Below are positions 42,483 through 52,511 of a stretch of DNA of 64,000 nt, one piece after another. Below the pieces are notes generated by a model. The model was not told the DNA's origin, made no database searches, and saw only the letters and a program-made list of their open reading frames with translations. Location: positions 88,419-152,418 of the forward strand of contig NZ_QEYE01000011.1 in the NCBI RefSeq assembly GCF_003122205.1, given 5' to 3'. Source of the DNA: Maritimibacter sp. 55A14 (GTDB lineage Bacteria; Pseudomonadota; Alphaproteobacteria; Rhodobacterales; Rhodobacteraceae). Every line of letters begins with the position of its first letter. The stretch's first letter is position 1. A program made the position numbers and the translations under genes.

Positions 42483-43415
42483 ATGAAGGCGCAGGACGGA
42501 ACACGGCCGGTACTGGCGGCGGCTCATATCCTCGCCGCGGTCACGATTCTGGGGCTGATCGACAATTTCGTGCGCCTGATCGCGGCCGAAGCGGGGCTCT
42601 GGCAGTTCCACCTCACGCGCTCGATGATGGTGGCGGCGGTTCTGCTGGCGGGCGTCCGGCTGGCCGGCTGGCGGCTGCGGCCGAAATCCTGGGGGCCCGT
42701 CCTGCTGCGCTCGGCCTGCCTATCGGGGGCGATGGTGCTCTACTTCTCGGCGCTTGTGATGATGCCGATCGCCGAGGTCGCGGCCGGGCTTTTCACTTCG
42801 CCAATTTTCGTGCTGCTGATCTCGGTCCTTGTGCTGGGGCTGCGGGTCGGCATCTGGCGGGTGCTGGCGGTGGGGCTGGGCTTTGCCGGCGTGCTTCTGG
42901 TGCTCCGGCCCGAGGCCGGATCCTTCTCGGCGCTGACGCTGCTGCCGGTGGGCGCGGGGCTGCTCTATGCGATCTCGGTCGTGGTCACGCGGCGGGGCTG
43001 CGCGGACGAGACGGTGATGACGCTTCAGGCCGGGTTCTTCGGGGGGCTCGCGCTTTGGTCGGTGCTGGGCGCGGTGGTCGTGAACCTGATCCTCGCCCAG
43101 CCGGGCGAGGCGTTCTTCAGCCGCCCGCTGGTTTGGCCCAGTTCGGCCTTCCTCTTCTGGACCACGGTGCAGGCCGGGGGATCGCTGGTCGCTCTGGGGC
43201 TGCTCACCCGCGGCTACCAGATGGCCGAGCCGAGCTATCTGGCGGTCTTCGAGTACTGCTTCCTGATCTCCGCGGGCGGTTTCGCCTGGGCTTTGTGGGG
43301 CGAGACGCTGGCGCCCACGGCCTATGCGGGGATCGCGCTGATCGTGGTCTCCGGCGTTGTCATCGGCCTGCGCAGCAACGATGCCGGCGTCGGCCGGCAG
43401 GCGGTCGAGCCATGA
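42483..43415 (+). CDS. DMT superfamily (EamA) transporter
   Basis: A 310-residue membrane protein with ten predicted spans in two EamA repeats; ILGLIDNFVRLI opens the first and SYLAVFEYCFLISAGGFAWALWGE lies late in the second. GGGAGG stands six bases before the ATG. Substrate unknown. The next gene starts within its stop (ATGA), so it is co-translated with a sulfotransferase. Confidence 0.85.
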   Translation: MKAQDGTRPVLAAAHILAAVTILGLIDNFVRLIAAEAGLWQFHLTRSMMVAAVLLAGVRLAGWRLRPKSWGPVLLRSACLSGAMVLYFSALVMMPIAEVAAGLFTSPIFVLLISVLVLGLRVGIWRVLAVGLGFAGVLLVLRPEAGSFSALTLLPVGAGLLYAISVVVTRRGCADETVMTLQAGFFGGLALWSVLGAVVVNLILAQPGEAFFSRPLVWPSSAFLFWTTVQAGGSLVALGLLTRGYQMAEPSYLAVFEYCFLISAGGFAWALWGETLAPTAYAGIALIVVSGVVIGLRSNDAGVGRQAVEP

Positions 43416-44065
43416 TCGTCTCACGCGGGCGGCGTTATATCTTCGTGCATGCGCCCAAGACCGGCGGCACCGCGCTGGCCTTCGCGCTGGAAGGGCGGGC
43501 CAAGGCCGACGACATCCTGATCGGAGACACGCCAAAGGCGGTGCGGCGACGCAAGCGCCTGAAATCCACGCAAGGCGCGGGGCATCTCCGGAAGCATTCG
43601 CGGCTGGCCGATATCGAGGGGCTGGTCAGCCCGGCCGAGATCGACACCTTCTTCGTGCTGATGCTGGTGCGCAATCCCTGGGACCGGATGGTGAGCTATT
43701 ACCACTGGCTGCGGGCCCAGCGTTTCCAGCACGAGGCGGTGGCGCTGGCGCAGTCGCTGGAGTTCTCCGCCTTCCTGCGCCACCGGCATACCGCAGCCTC
43801 GATCCGCGCCGCGCCCTATGCGTCCTACGTCACCGGATCGGACGGGACGGAGCGCTGCGATCTTTTCTGCCGGATCGAGCATTTCGAGCGCGACATTGCG
43901 CCCTTCGAGGCGCATCTGGGCTTCGCGCTCACCCCGCTTGAGCGCATCAATGCCTCGGACCGGCGCGCCGATTGGCGCGGCTACTACAGCGACGCGGACG
44001 CGGCTTTCCTGGAAGACCTCTGCGCGCCGGATATCGCGCGCTTCGGATACCGTTTCGCGGGCTGA
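43412..44065 (+). CDS. Sulfotransferase family protein
   Basis: A 217-residue protein. The PAPS 5'-phosphosulfate loop HAPKTGGTA (about 13-21) and the 3'-phosphate motif VLMLVRNPWDRMVSYYHWL are clear, and RIEHFERD follows. It would transfer sulfate from PAPS to an unknown acceptor, perhaps a surface carbohydrate. The start overlaps the transporter stop (ATGA), which suggests that transport and sulfation are linked. Confidence 0.85.
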   Translation: MIVSRGRRYIFVHAPKTGGTALAFALEGRAKADDILIGDTPKAVRRRKRLKSTQGAGHLRKHSRLADIEGLVSPAEIDTFFVLMLVRNPWDRMVSYYHWLRAQRFQHEAVALAQSLEFSAFLRHRHTAASIRAAPYASYVTGSDGTERCDLFCRIEHFERDIAPFEAHLGFALTPLERINASDRRADWRGYYSDADAAFLEDLCAPDIARFGYRFAG

Positions 44066-44085
44066 GGCCGGGCGCGGCGACGAAA

Positions 44086-44117
44086 AACGCCCGGGCGGCG
44101 GGGGCCGTCCGGGCGTT
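44086..44117 (-). terminator. Intrinsic terminator of the fadA-fadB operon
   Basis: A 13-bp stem (AACGCCCGGGCGG, 44086-44098, paired with 44105-44117, one G-U pair) with a six-base loop. On the minus strand the stem is followed by TTTTCG, so it fits the end of the transcript that finishes at 44141. It may also stop the convergent sulfotransferase transcript. Confidence 0.8.
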
Positions 44118-44140
44118 GAAGCATCTGGCCGGCGACCGGC

Positions 44141-46336
44141 TCAGGCGGCGGCCTTGCCTTCGCCGTAGCGACCGTAGAAGCTGTCGCCGCTCTTCGCCAT
44201 CTCGCGCAGCAGGTCGGGGGTGGTGAAGCGCGCGCCGTGGGCCTTGGTCAATTCGGCGCAGATCGCCGCGGCCGTTTCGGCGCCCAGCATGTCGAGCCAG
44301 CTGAACGGCCCGCCAGACCAGGGCGCGAAGCCCCAGCCCAGGATGGCGCCGACATCGCCTTCGCGGATGTCTTCCAGAACGCCGTCCTCCAGCGCGCGGA
44401 CGGCCTCCAGCACCTGCGCGAAGAGCAGGCGGTGCTGCACATCCTTGACATCGGGCTGCTGCGCGGTCGGCGGGAATTTCTCCGCCAGCCCGGTCCAGAG
44501 CCCCTGTCGCTTGCCTTTCTCGTCGTAGCTGTAGAAGCCCGCCTGCGCCTTGCGGCCCAGCCGCCCCTCGTCGGCCATCCAGAAAAGCACCTCGTCCACG
44601 GCTTCATCCGGATAGGCGTCGCCCATCGCGGCCCTGGTGGCCTTGGCGATCTTGACGCCCAGGTCGATGGATGTTTCGTCCACCAGTTGCAGCGGCCCCA
44701 GCGGCATGCCCACCCGCCGCGCGGCGTTCTCCACCAGCGCCGGTTCGACGCCCTCGGCCAACATGCGGATGCCCTCGTTGATATAGGGGATGATGCAGCG
44801 GTTGGCGTAGAAGAAGCGCGCGTCGTTGACGACGATCGGCGTCTTGCGGATCTGCCGGACGAAATCGAGCGCCTTGGCCACCGCCCGCGCGCCGGTTTCG
44901 CGGCCCTTGATGATCTCCACGAGCATCATCTTCTCCACCGGCGAGAAGAAATGGATGCCGATGAATTGCTGCGGCCGTTTGCTTGCCTTGGCCAGATCGG
45001 AAATCGGCAGGGTGGAGGTGTTGGTGGCGAAGGTGCAGTCCTCGCCCACGACCGCCTCGGCCAGCGCCGTCACCTCGGCCTTGACGCCCGGTTCCTCGAA
45101 GACCGCCTCCACGATCAGGTCGCAGCCCTTGAGCGCGGCATAATCGGTGGTCGCTGTGATGCGGGCCAGCAAGGCCTCCTTCTTCTCCGCCGTGGCCTTG
45201 CCGCGCTTGATGCCCTTGTCCATGTAGTCGGCGCTGTAGGACTTGCCGCGATCCGCGGCCTCCTGCCTGGCGTCGATCAGCACCACCTCGATACCGGCCT
45301 GCGCGGCGACCAGCGCGATGCCCGCGCCCATCATGCCCGCGCCCAGAACGCCCAGCTTGGCGACCTTCTCGTCCGCCACATCGGGCCGGTTCGCGCCTTT
45401 CTCCAGCGCCTCCTTGTTGATGAAGAGCGAGCGGATCATGGCGCTCGACGAAGGGTTCATCAGTACATTGGTGAACCAGCGCGCCTCGATCTTGAGGGCG
45501 GTGTCGAAGGGCACCAGCGCGCCTTCATAGACCGCGCTGAGCAGCGCCTTGGCCGCCGGATAGACGCCTTGCGTGCGGCCGTTCACCATCGCCGAGGCGC
45601 CCACGAAGGTCATGAAGCCTTGCGGATGGTAGGGCGCGCCGCCGGGCATCTTGTAGCCCTTCTCGTCCCAGGGTTTCACGATGTCGGCGTCCTTGGCGGA
45701 CAGCACCCAGTCGCGCGCCGCGGCCATCGGGTCGTCCGAGACCTCGTCGATCAGCCCGGCGGATTTGGCCCTTTTCGGGTCGCTCAGCTTACCTTCCAGC
45801 AGGAAGGGCGAGGCCGCCATCGCGCCCATCTTTCGCACCAGCCGAGTGGTGCCGCCAGCGCCGGGGAAGATGCCGACCATGATCTCGGGAAGGCCGATCT
45901 TGGCCTTCGGGTTGTCGGCTGCGAAGATACGGTGGCAGGCGAGCGGGATCTCCAGCCCGATGCCCAACGCGGTGCCCGGCAACACGCAGGCGATGGGCTT
46001 GCCGCCCTTGTTCTTGTCGTCCATGCCGGCGCGCTCGATCTTGCGCAGCACGCCGTGCATCTTCATCACGCCCTCGAAGAGCCCGCGCGCCGGCTCGTCG
46101 CCTGCGTCGTCGCGCATCTTGGCGATGACGTTCAGGTCCATGCCGCCCGCGAAGCTGTCGGGCTTGCCGGAAGTGATGATCACGCCCTTTACCGCCTCAT
46201 CGGCCAGTGCGGTGTCGATATGCGCCTCCAGATCCGAGAAACCCTGGAGCGACATGACGTTCATGGACTTGCCTTTGACGTCCCAGGTGATCGTGGCGAT
46301 GCCGTCGGCGTCCTTTGCATACGTGAAATCGGTCAT
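44141..46336 (-). CDS. fadB: Fatty oxidation multifunctional enzyme (enoyl-CoA hydratase / 3-hydroxyacyl-CoA dehydrogenase)
   Basis: A 731-residue fusion. Residues 1-200 are an enoyl-CoA hydratase ([42 protein letters not shown]). From about residue 330 there is the NAD-binding Rossmann part ([20 protein letters not shown]) and then the C-terminal 3-hydroxyacyl-CoA dehydrogenase domain ([16 protein letters not shown]). It performs two consecutive beta-oxidation steps. FadJ-type naming is equally valid. It is preceded by fadA on the same strand after 15 bases. Confidence 0.95.
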   Translation of the reverse strand: MTDFTYAKDADGIATITWDVKGKSMNVMSLQGFSDLEAHIDTALADEAVKGVIITSGKPDSFAGGMDLNVIAKMRDDAGDEPARGLFEGVMKMHGVLRKIERAGMDDKNKGGKPIACVLPGTALGIGLEIPLACHRIFAADNPKAKIGLPEIMVGIFPGAGGTTRLVRKMGAMAASPFLLEGKLSDPKRAKSAGLIDEVSDDPMAAARDWVLSAKDADIVKPWDEKGYKMPGGAPYHPQGFMTFVGASAMVNGRTQGVYPAAKALLSAVYEGALVPFDTALKIEARWFTNVLMNPSSSAMIRSLFINKEALEKGANRPDVADEKVAKLGVLGAGMMGAGIALVAAQAGIEVVLIDARQEAADRGKSYSADYMDKGIKRGKATAEKKEALLARITATTDYAALKGCDLIVEAVFEEPGVKAEVTALAEAVVGEDCTFATNTSTLPISDLAKASKRPQQFIGIHFFSPVEKMMLVEIIKGRETGARAVAKALDFVRQIRKTPIVVNDARFFYANRCIIPYINEGIRMLAEGVEPALVENAARRVGMPLGPLQLVDETSIDLGVKIAKATRAAMGDAYPDEAVDEVLFWMADEGRLGRKAQAGFYSYDEKGKRQGLWTGLAEKFPPTAQQPDVKDVQHRLLFAQVLEAVRALEDGVLEDIREGDVGAILGWGFAPWSGGPFSWLDMLGAETAAAICAELTKAHGARFTTPDLLREMAKSGDSFYGRYGEGKAAA

Positions 46337-46351
46337 TGGTCCTGTCTCCCC

Positions 46352-47563
46352 TTACACGCGCTCGATGATCGTGGCCGCACCCATGCCGCTGGCGACGCAG
46401 AGCGTGGCGAGCGCGGTGCCCTTGCCGGTACGTTCCAGCTCATCGAGCGCGGTGCCGATGATCATCGCGCCGGTGGCGCCCAGCGGGTGGCCCATCGCGA
46501 TGGCCCCGCCATTCACGTTGAGCTTGTCGTGATCCACGTCGAAAGCCTGCATGAAGCGCAGCACGACCGAGGAGAACGCCTCGTTTACCTCGAAGAGGTC
46601 GATGTCGCCGATCTTCATGCCGCTCTGGCGCAGGATCTTCTCGGTCACCGGGACCGGGCCGGTCAGCATGATCGTGGGATCGGTGCCGATCTTGGCGGTG
46701 GAGCGGATGCGGGCGCGCGGCTTGAGGCCGTATTTCTCGCCCAGAGCCTTGCTGCCGATCAGCAGCGCCGCGGCGCCGTCCACGATGCCCGAGGAGTTGC
46801 CGCCGTGATGCACGTGCTCGATCTTTTCCAGATGCGGGTATTTCATCAGCGCCAGCTTGTCGAACCCCGGCATCACCTCGCCCTGATCCTTGAAGGCCGG
46901 TTTCAGCGCGCCCAGCGCCTGCATGTCGGTGCCGGGGCGCATATGCTCGTCGCGGTCGAGGATCGGCAGGCCGTTCTGGTCACGCACGGTGATGACCGAG
47001 TTGCCGAACCGGCCATCTTCCCAGGCGGCAGCGGCGCGTTTCTGGCTTTCCACCGCAAAGGCGTCGCAATCGTCGCGCGAGAAGCCGAATTCGGTGGCGA
47101 TGATGTCGGCGGAAATGCCCTGCGGCACGAAATAGGCTTTCATGGCCAGGCTCGGATCCACCGCGATCGCCGCCCCGTCCGAACCCATCGGAACGCGGCT
47201 CATCATCTCCACGCCGCCGGCGACATAGGCATCTCCCGCGCCGCCGCGGACCTGGTTGGCCGCCAGGTTCACCGCGTCGAGCCCGGAGGCGCAGAAGCGG
47301 TTGATCGACAGGCCCGGCACCGTCTCGTCGAAATCCGAGGCCAGCACGGCGGAGCGCGCCAGGCAGCCGCCCTGTTCCATGACCTGCGTGACATTGCCCC
47401 AGATCACGTCCTCGACCGCCTTGGTGTCGAGATTGTTGCGCGACTTGATGGCGTTCAGCACCTCCGCGGACAGCCGCAGGCTGGTCACTTCGTGCAGGGC
47501 ACCGTCCTTGCGGCCCTTGCCGCGCGGGCTGCGAACTGCATCGTAGATATAGGCGTCGGTCAT
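46352..47563 (-). CDS. fadA: Acetyl-CoA C-acyltransferase (3-ketoacyl-CoA thiolase)
   Basis: A 403-residue thiolase. The active-site Cys is in [10 protein letters not shown], the catalytic base in [17 protein letters not shown], and the final Cys in [18 protein letters not shown]. It cleaves 3-ketoacyl-CoA to acetyl-CoA. Together with the downstream fadB it completes the spiral, and both belong to the operon headed by the MerR regulator. Confidence 0.95.
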   Translation of the reverse strand: MTDAYIYDAVRSPRGKGRKDGALHEVTSLRLSAEVLNAIKSRNNLDTKAVEDVIWGNVTQVMEQGGCLARSAVLASDFDETVPGLSINRFCASGLDAVNLAANQVRGGAGDAYVAGGVEMMSRVPMGSDGAAIAVDPSLAMKAYFVPQGISADIIATEFGFSRDDCDAFAVESQKRAAAAWEDGRFGNSVITVRDQNGLPILDRDEHMRPGTDMQALGALKPAFKDQGEVMPGFDKLALMKYPHLEKIEHVHHGGNSSGIVDGAAALLIGSKALGEKYGLKPRARIRSTAKIGTDPTIMLTGPVPVTEKILRQSGMKIGDIDLFEVNEAFSSVVLRFMQAFDVDHDKLNVNGGAIAMGHPLGATGAMIIGTALDELERTGKGTALATLCVASGMGAATIIERV

Positions 47564-47596
47564 TTGGGTCTCCTCCGAGAGTGGTCGGTGTATCGG

Positions 47597-48232
47597 TCAG
47601 GCCCGGTCGCTGGGATGGCCGGGCATCAGTTCATAAGGGTGCTTCCAGCCGGGCAGCTCGGATATTCGCGTCAGCCAGGCGTCGATATGGGGCCAGTCGG
47701 CGCGCTCGAAGCCGAAGGGCTCGGGGTAGTAGAGGTAGCCGCAGCAGGCCAGGTCGGCGATGGTGGGGGCGTCGGTGGCCAGCCACTCGCGCTTGGCCAG
47801 CTCGCCCTCCAGTACCTTGAGCGCGGCCTGAACCCGGCCCGACAGGAAGGTGATTGCCTCGGCCGGGCGCTTCTCAGGCGGCAGGAAATTCATCAGGAAA
47901 CGCAGCGGCCCGGCCTGGCCGCTCATTTTCGAGTTGTCCCAGAGCACCCAGCGGAGCACCTCGCGCCGCGCCTCGGCGCTCTTGCCGCCGAACTTGCCGG
48001 TCTTGGAGGTGATGTAATCCTGGATCATGCCCGACTGGCTGAGCACCAGGTCGCCATCGACCATCACCGGCACTTCGCCCATCGGGTTCAAGGCGCGAAA
48101 CTCGGGGGTGCGCGTCTCGCCGTTGAAGAAATCGACGAAGACGGGCTCCCATTCCAGGTCCGCCAGCGTCAGCGTGATCGCGGCCTTGTAGGCGTTTCCG
48201 CTCTCGCCGAAGCAATGGAGCTTGATCGTCAT
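47597..48232 (-). CDS. Glutathione S-transferase family protein
   Basis: A 211-residue GST: N-terminal thioredoxin-like domain (KLHCFGESGNAYKAAITL, with GEVPVMVDGDLVLSQSGMIQDYI as the glutathione-binding cisPro/Ser segment) and an all-helical C-terminal domain ending LPGWKHPYELMPGH. The substrate is unknown. It sits between the RHH-like gene (one base apart) and fadA, so it may detoxify an intermediate of fatty-acid breakdown. Confidence 0.85.
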   Translation of the reverse strand: MTIKLHCFGESGNAYKAAITLTLADLEWEPVFVDFFNGETRTPEFRALNPMGEVPVMVDGDLVLSQSGMIQDYITSKTGKFGGKSAEARREVLRWVLWDNSKMSGQAGPLRFLMNFLPPEKRPAEAITFLSGRVQAALKVLEGELAKREWLATDAPTIADLACCGYLYYPEPFGFERADWPHIDAWLTRISELPGWKHPYELMPGHPSDRA

Positions 48233-48233
48233 C

Positions 48234-48446
48234 TCAGGTCTCCTCCTGCGCATGCTCGGCGGCAAAGAGGCGCAGCCGGTGGATGAAACGGTCGCGGTCG
48301 GTGATGTGGTCGAGTTCCTGCAGCAGGAAGGTGATCACCATGTCGTGGCTGAGACCGCTGTCGCGCGCCACGCGGCGCAGGACGCGATGGGCTTCCTCGG
48401 TCATGGCGGCCGGATAGCGGCGGGTCAGTCTCAGGCTCTTGGGCAT
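48234..48446 (-). CDS. Small ribbon-helix-helix-like protein
   Basis: A 70-residue basic protein: MPKSLRLTRRYPAAMTEEAH, then two helices (RVLRRVARDSGLSHDMVITFLLQEL) and a charged tail. The short N-terminal strand plus two helices is the ribbon-helix-helix pattern, so DNA binding is possible. It lies inside the beta-oxidation operon between the acyl-CoA dehydrogenase and the GST. The fold call is from spacing of hydrophobic residues only. Confidence 0.55.
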   Translation of the reverse strand: MPKSLRLTRRYPAAMTEEAHRVLRRVARDSGLSHDMVITFLLQELDHITDRDRFIHRLRLFAAEHAQEET

Positions 48447-48519
48447 GTCGCGCGGCTCCTTCGCTGTCGTGGCGCGCCGCCTCTGACCGGGCGGGGCGGT
48501 TTCTCCTGCAAGGCTGCGC

Positions 48520-50298
48520 TCAGAACGCTTCGGCGTCGAGGGCCATCACGGTTTCTTCACCGGATTGGATGCGCGCCAGGTGCATGCCCGTCGCGGGAAG
48601 CTGGCGCGCCATGTAGTAACGGCCGGTGGCGATCTTGGTTTCGTGGAAGGCGGTGTCGTCCGCGCGGGCCTCCAGCGCCTCCATCGACGCCTTGCCCATC
48701 CTCGCCCACATCAGCCCCAGGCAGACATGGCCGAAGAGATGCATGAAGTCGTAGGAGCCCGACAGCGCCGCGTTCGGGTTCTTCATGCCTTGCTGCATGA
48801 AGTACATGCCGGCGGCCTGCAGGTCCTTCGAGGCGGCCTTCAGCGGGTCGAGGAAGCCGTTCTTCAGCGCGGTGTTGCCCTCGTTGTCCTTGATGAAGCC
48901 CTTGACCATGTCGAAGAAGGCCATGACGTGCTTGCCGCCGTCCTGTGCGAGCTTGCGGCCCACCAGATCGAGCGCCTGCACGCCGTTGGCGCCCTCGTAG
49001 ATCATGGCGATCCGGGCGTCGCGGGCGAACTGCGACATGCCGTGTTCCTCGATATAGCCGTGCCCGCCATAGACCTGCTGCGCGCCGATGGTGCATTCGA
49101 AGCCCTTGTCGGTCAGGAAGCCCTTGATCACCGGGGTCAGCAGGCTGATCAGCCCTTCGGCATCGTCGTCGCCCGCACGGTGCGACTGGTCGATCAGCAT
49201 CGCGCCCCAGAGGATGAAGGCACGCGCGCCTTCGGTGAAGCTCTTCTGGTCCATCAGATTGCGGCGCACATCGGGATGCACGATGATCGGGTCGGCGGGA
49301 CCGTCGGGGTTTTCATCGCCGGTCACGGCCCGGCCCTGCAGCCGGTCCCTGGCGTAGAGAACCGCGTTCTGATAGGCCGCTTCGGCCTGTGCGAGGCCCT
49401 GCATGCCGACACCGAGACGCGCCTCGTTCATCATGGTGAACATGGCCCGCATGCCCTTATGTTTCTCGCCGAGCAGCCAACCGGTCGCGCTATCGTAGTT
49501 CATCACGCAGGTGGAGTTGCCGTGGATGCCCATCTTCTCTTCGATGTTGCCGCAGCTCACGCCGTTGCGCTCGCCCGGGGTGCCGTCGTCCCTGACCAGG
49601 AATTTCGGCACGATGAAGAGGCTCACGCCCTTGATGCCGTCGGGGCCGCCGGGAATTTTCGCCAGCACAAGGTGGATGATGTTGTCGGCCAGGTCATGCT
49701 CGCCGGCCGAGATGAAGATCTTCTGTCCGGTGAGCCGGTAGCTGCCATCATCCTGCGGTTCCGCCTTGGTGCGCATCAGGCCCAGATCGGTGCCGCAATG
49801 CGGCTCGGTCAGGTTCATGGTTCCGGTCCATTCGCAGCTGACCATCTTCGGCAGATAGGTGGCCTTCTGCTGGTCGCTGCCGTGGACGAGGATCGCCGAG
49901 GCGGCGCCGTGGGTCAGGCCCTGATACATGGCGAAGGACTGGTTCGCGGCGGCGAACATCTCCAGCGTCGCGATGCCCATGACATAAGGCATGTTCTGGC
50001 CACCGAACTCCTCGGGCAGGTCAAGGCCGGTCCAGCCGCCCTCGCGCACCTGATCGAAGGCCGCCTTGAAGCCCTTGGGCGTGCGCACCACACCGTTCTC
50101 GAACACGCAGCCCTCGGTGTCGCCGACCACGTTCAGCGGTGCCAGCACTTCGGCATTGAGCTTGCCGCATTCCTCGAGCACGGCCGAGGTGAAATCGGCC
50201 TCCAGCTCCTCGTAGCCGGGAATGTCGACCTTGGACACGTTCAGAACGTCGTGCAGGACGAATTGGATGTCACAGGTCGGGGCGGTGTAGCTGGGCAT
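48520..50298 (-). CDS. Acyl-CoA dehydrogenase, long form
   Basis: A 592-residue FAD enzyme with the same architecture as the one at 30999-32714: N-terminal [66 protein letters not shown], then the catalytic region [13 protein letters not shown] and a C-terminal extra domain. It catalyses the first step of the operon's beta-oxidation set. It starts 25 bases after the regulator gene. The two dehydrogenases are paralogous but clearly diverged. Confidence 0.93.
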   Translation of the reverse strand: MPSYTAPTCDIQFVLHDVLNVSKVDIPGYEELEADFTSAVLEECGKLNAEVLAPLNVVGDTEGCVFENGVVRTPKGFKAAFDQVREGGWTGLDLPEEFGGQNMPYVMGIATLEMFAAANQSFAMYQGLTHGAASAILVHGSDQQKATYLPKMVSCEWTGTMNLTEPHCGTDLGLMRTKAEPQDDGSYRLTGQKIFISAGEHDLADNIIHLVLAKIPGGPDGIKGVSLFIVPKFLVRDDGTPGERNGVSCGNIEEKMGIHGNSTCVMNYDSATGWLLGEKHKGMRAMFTMMNEARLGVGMQGLAQAEAAYQNAVLYARDRLQGRAVTGDENPDGPADPIIVHPDVRRNLMDQKSFTEGARAFILWGAMLIDQSHRAGDDDAEGLISLLTPVIKGFLTDKGFECTIGAQQVYGGHGYIEEHGMSQFARDARIAMIYEGANGVQALDLVGRKLAQDGGKHVMAFFDMVKGFIKDNEGNTALKNGFLDPLKAASKDLQAAGMYFMQQGMKNPNAALSGSYDFMHLFGHVCLGLMWARMGKASMEALEARADDTAFHETKIATGRYYMARQLPATGMHLARIQSGEETVMALDAEAF

Positions 50299-50323
50299 CG
50301 GTATTTCTCCCTTGATGGCGGTC

Positions 50324-50722
50324 TTACTGGGCTGCGGCCGGCTGCTTGAGCGCGGCGATCATCTGCTCGCCCCATTTGAGCTGGTCCTTCAACTCGTCGA
50401 TCGCCTCGTCCAGTTCGGCGCGCTGGCGTTCCATGTCGGCCAGCCGCTCGCAGGCGATGTCATAGGTGCGGGTCAGTTGCGTGATCTGCTGATCGTCCGT
50501 GTCGTAGAGGTTCAGCAACTGGCGGATTTCCTCCAGACTGAATCCGAAGCGCTTTCCACGCAGGATCAGTTTCAGCCGCGCGCGGTCGCTCTTGGTGAAG
50601 AGCCGCTTCTGGCCTTCGCGCAGCGGGAACAGCAATTCCTTGGATTCGTAGAATCGCAATGTGCGCGGGGTCACGCCAAAAGCATCGCACATTTCACGGA
50701 TCGTCATATGCTCTTCTGTCAT
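50324..50722 (-). CDS. MerR-family regulator of the beta-oxidation operon
   Basis: A 132-residue MerR protein: winged-helix [57 protein letters not shown], then a dimerisation coiled coil. No metal-binding Cys is present, so it senses something other than a metal; acyl-CoA is likely by analogy with LiuR-type regulators. The ATG at 50722 is chosen over a GTG at 50731. It heads the operon and has a palindromic operator 90-120 bases upstream. Confidence 0.88.
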   Translation of the reverse strand: MTEEHMTIREMCDAFGVTPRTLRFYESKELLFPLREGQKRLFTKSDRARLKLILRGKRFGFSLEEIRQLLNLYDTDDQQITQLTRTYDIACERLADMERQRAELDEAIDELKDQLKWGEQMIAALKQPAAAQ

Positions 50723-50811
50723 GTCTCTCACTCATCAGATGGCGGATATCGGCTTCGCGCCGTCTTCTGAGGGCGAATTTCGCTACTCGGACTACACCAT
50801 GCAAGAGCAAG

Positions 50812-50842
50812 TTGACGTTTACGTAACTATAACGTTACGTCA
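50812..50842. promoter_or_regulatory. TGACGT-type dyad operator upstream of merR operon
   Basis: Bases 50813-50826 read TGACGTTTACGTAA and 50831-50842 read AACGTTACGTCA, giving an imperfect dyad with TGACGT at both ends and ACGT repeated inside each arm. It lies about 90-120 bases before the merR start. The likely binding protein is the regulator encoded there (autoregulation) or its paralogue. Confidence 0.65.
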
Positions 50843-50871
50843 CTTTGGCCGGCGACCGCAGGGGCGGCCCG

Positions 50872-51252
50872 TCAGGGCTTCCGATCATGCGAGTCCGCAG
50901 TGTGATCCCGCAATTTCCGGAGGTCGTCGATCGCGTCCTGGATCTGCGCCTTGCGCGATTCGAGTTCCGCGAGCTGACGGTCGGCCAGTTCGATCCAGGC
51001 CTCCATCTGCACGCGGTTCTCCGGATCGGCGTCGTAGAGTTCCAGCCATTGGCGGATCTCCTCCAGACTGAAGCCGAAGTGGCGGCCGCGCAGGATCAGT
51101 GTCATGCGCGCGATCTCGCGGGGGCCGTAAATGCGCGAGCGGCCCCGGCGTTCGGGGAAAAGCAGTTCAATATATTCGTAGTGACGCAATGTGCGCGGGG
51201 TGACATCGAATTTCGCGCACATCTCCTTCAAGGTCAGGTGGGGGGCAGGCAT
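50872..51252 (-). CDS. MerR-family regulator (paralogue)
   Basis: A 126-residue MerR protein: [58 protein letters not shown] and a coiled coil. It is close in sequence to the regulator at 50324-50722 and also lacks Cys ligands. No structural gene follows on its strand. Its ATG has no clear Shine-Dalgarno; the TTACGTAA operator lies 24 bases upstream. Confidence 0.87.
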   Translation of the reverse strand: MPAPHLTLKEMCAKFDVTPRTLRHYEYIELLFPERRGRSRIYGPREIARMTLILRGRHFGFSLEEIRQWLELYDADPENRVQMEAWIELADRQLAELESRKAQIQDAIDDLRKLRDHTADSHDRKP

Positions 51253-51261
51253 GATTGTGAA

Positions 51262-51289
51262 CCAGTACGTGAAAATTACGTAACGTCAC
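51262..51289. promoter_or_regulatory. TGACGT/TTACGTAA operator upstream of second merR
   Basis: On the minus strand TGACGTTACGTAA (51288-51276) is followed seven bases later by ACGTA, giving a TACGT-N7-ACGTA dyad. It matches the operator at 50812-50842 in its core, which is why both regulators, or one of them, probably act on both sites. Confidence 0.6.
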
Positions 51290-51328
51290 GACTCAGCCTG
51301 CCCCATCCCGTGAGTGTTTTGAAGCCCC

Positions 51329-52492
51329 TTAGTTCATGAAGCCGGGGGCGAGCAGGTAGAAGCCATAGGCCACGATCAGCGCGGGCACGGCGGAATAGAT
51401 TGTCGCGATGACAGCGGCCCTCGGGTTGAGCGCGATCGCAGGGAAGAGCGCGTCGCCATCGTTGGAGATCGCGTTGCCGATCAGCGCGGCAAAGGGGATC
51501 ACCCCGTTGATGTAGAGCGTCGTGACAAGCACCTGCGGCCCGCATCCCGGAATGAAACCGATCAGGATCGCGATCAGAGGCAGCACGGGCGCCACGGACG
51601 AGAACAACGCCTCCAGATCCACGCCGGTGAAGGTCACCACATAGTCGTAGGCCAGGTAGGCGGCGATCACCCAGACCGATATGAAACTCGTCTCCTCGGC
51701 CATACGGGTTACGGGCGAATCTTTCTGGTTGGTCATCGCCTGAAGCGGCGAGGTTGCCCAGATGAAAAGCCCGAGGGCCGTGCCGGTCAGCCCGACCGCA
51801 AGCGCGATGGTATCGTAAGGGGCGGTCACCTCGATCATCAGGATTTGCGCGATGCCGAAGGCGAGGCCGGGCGCGGCGAATGCCAGATAGGCCAGATCCT
51901 TCGGTCGGGTGCGCCCGATGAGCGGCGCGAGTTCGCATGCGGAGCCGTTGGCACGCAGATCGACGGTAGAAATGCGGTCGACGATCCAGCCCGACAGGAT
52001 GCCCACGGTAAAGGACAGCGGCAGCACCACCAGCGCCGCGTCGGGCCGGGTGGCGATCAGCAGGAAGGCCGCGTCGCCCATCGTGGCGGTCAGCGTGGCA
52101 ACGACCGCGCCGAAGCCGACATGGCCGGAACTGTAGGCCGCGACCACGACCACGGCGCCGCCGCAGCCGGGTGTCGCGCCCATCAGCGCGGCGATCGGCA
52201 CCTGCCAGCCGCGCGCCTGGCTGAGCACGGTGCCAATATCGAAACGGAAGAGCCGTTCGGTCCCGTAAAAGAGCAGCAGCGTCGCCGCGACGAAGGCGGA
52301 GACCTGCACATAGGCGTCCACCATCAGCCCGCGGGTCAGGCTGCCGAGTTCGCCCGGCCAGACGGCCAGCGTCAGCAACGTCATGGCGACGATGAGGCGG
52401 CGCAGCCGGAACGGCCCGAGCCGGTCGGTCGCGGTGAATTCCGTCGGGGTAACGACGGTGGAGACAGTGGAAACGTCGGCTGTACTGGTCAT
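51329..52492 (-). CDS. ArsP_2-type heavy-metal (putative manganese) exporter
   Basis: A 387-residue integral membrane protein with ten predicted spans in two halves. Each half carries a matching PGCG loop, GATPGCGGAVVVV in the first and GFIPGCGPQVLVTT in the second, which is the hallmark of the 10TM putative metal-exporter (ArsP_2) family. It is often annotated as a putative manganese transporter. The ATG at 52492 is 20 bases from a Fur-like box, so metal-dependent control is likely. Confidence 0.8.
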   Translation of the reverse strand: MTSTADVSTVSTVVTPTEFTATDRLGPFRLRRLIVAMTLLTLAVWPGELGSLTRGLMVDAYVQVSAFVAATLLLFYGTERLFRFDIGTVLSQARGWQVPIAALMGATPGCGGAVVVVAAYSSGHVGFGAVVATLTATMGDAAFLLIATRPDAALVVLPLSFTVGILSGWIVDRISTVDLRANGSACELAPLIGRTRPKDLAYLAFAAPGLAFGIAQILMIEVTAPYDTIALAVGLTGTALGLFIWATSPLQAMTNQKDSPVTRMAEETSFISVWVIAAYLAYDYVVTFTGVDLEALFSSVAPVLPLIAILIGFIPGCGPQVLVTTLYINGVIPFAALIGNAISNDGDALFPAIALNPRAAVIATIYSAVPALIVAYGFYLLAPGFMN

Positions 52493-52511
52493 ATCGTTCC
52501 GGATTTGCAAT

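Noticed and set aside
44237..48286. A 1349-codon open frame on the plus strand
   Set aside because: It runs antisense through fadB, fadA and the GST; a product of GC-rich codon bias with no motifs of its own.
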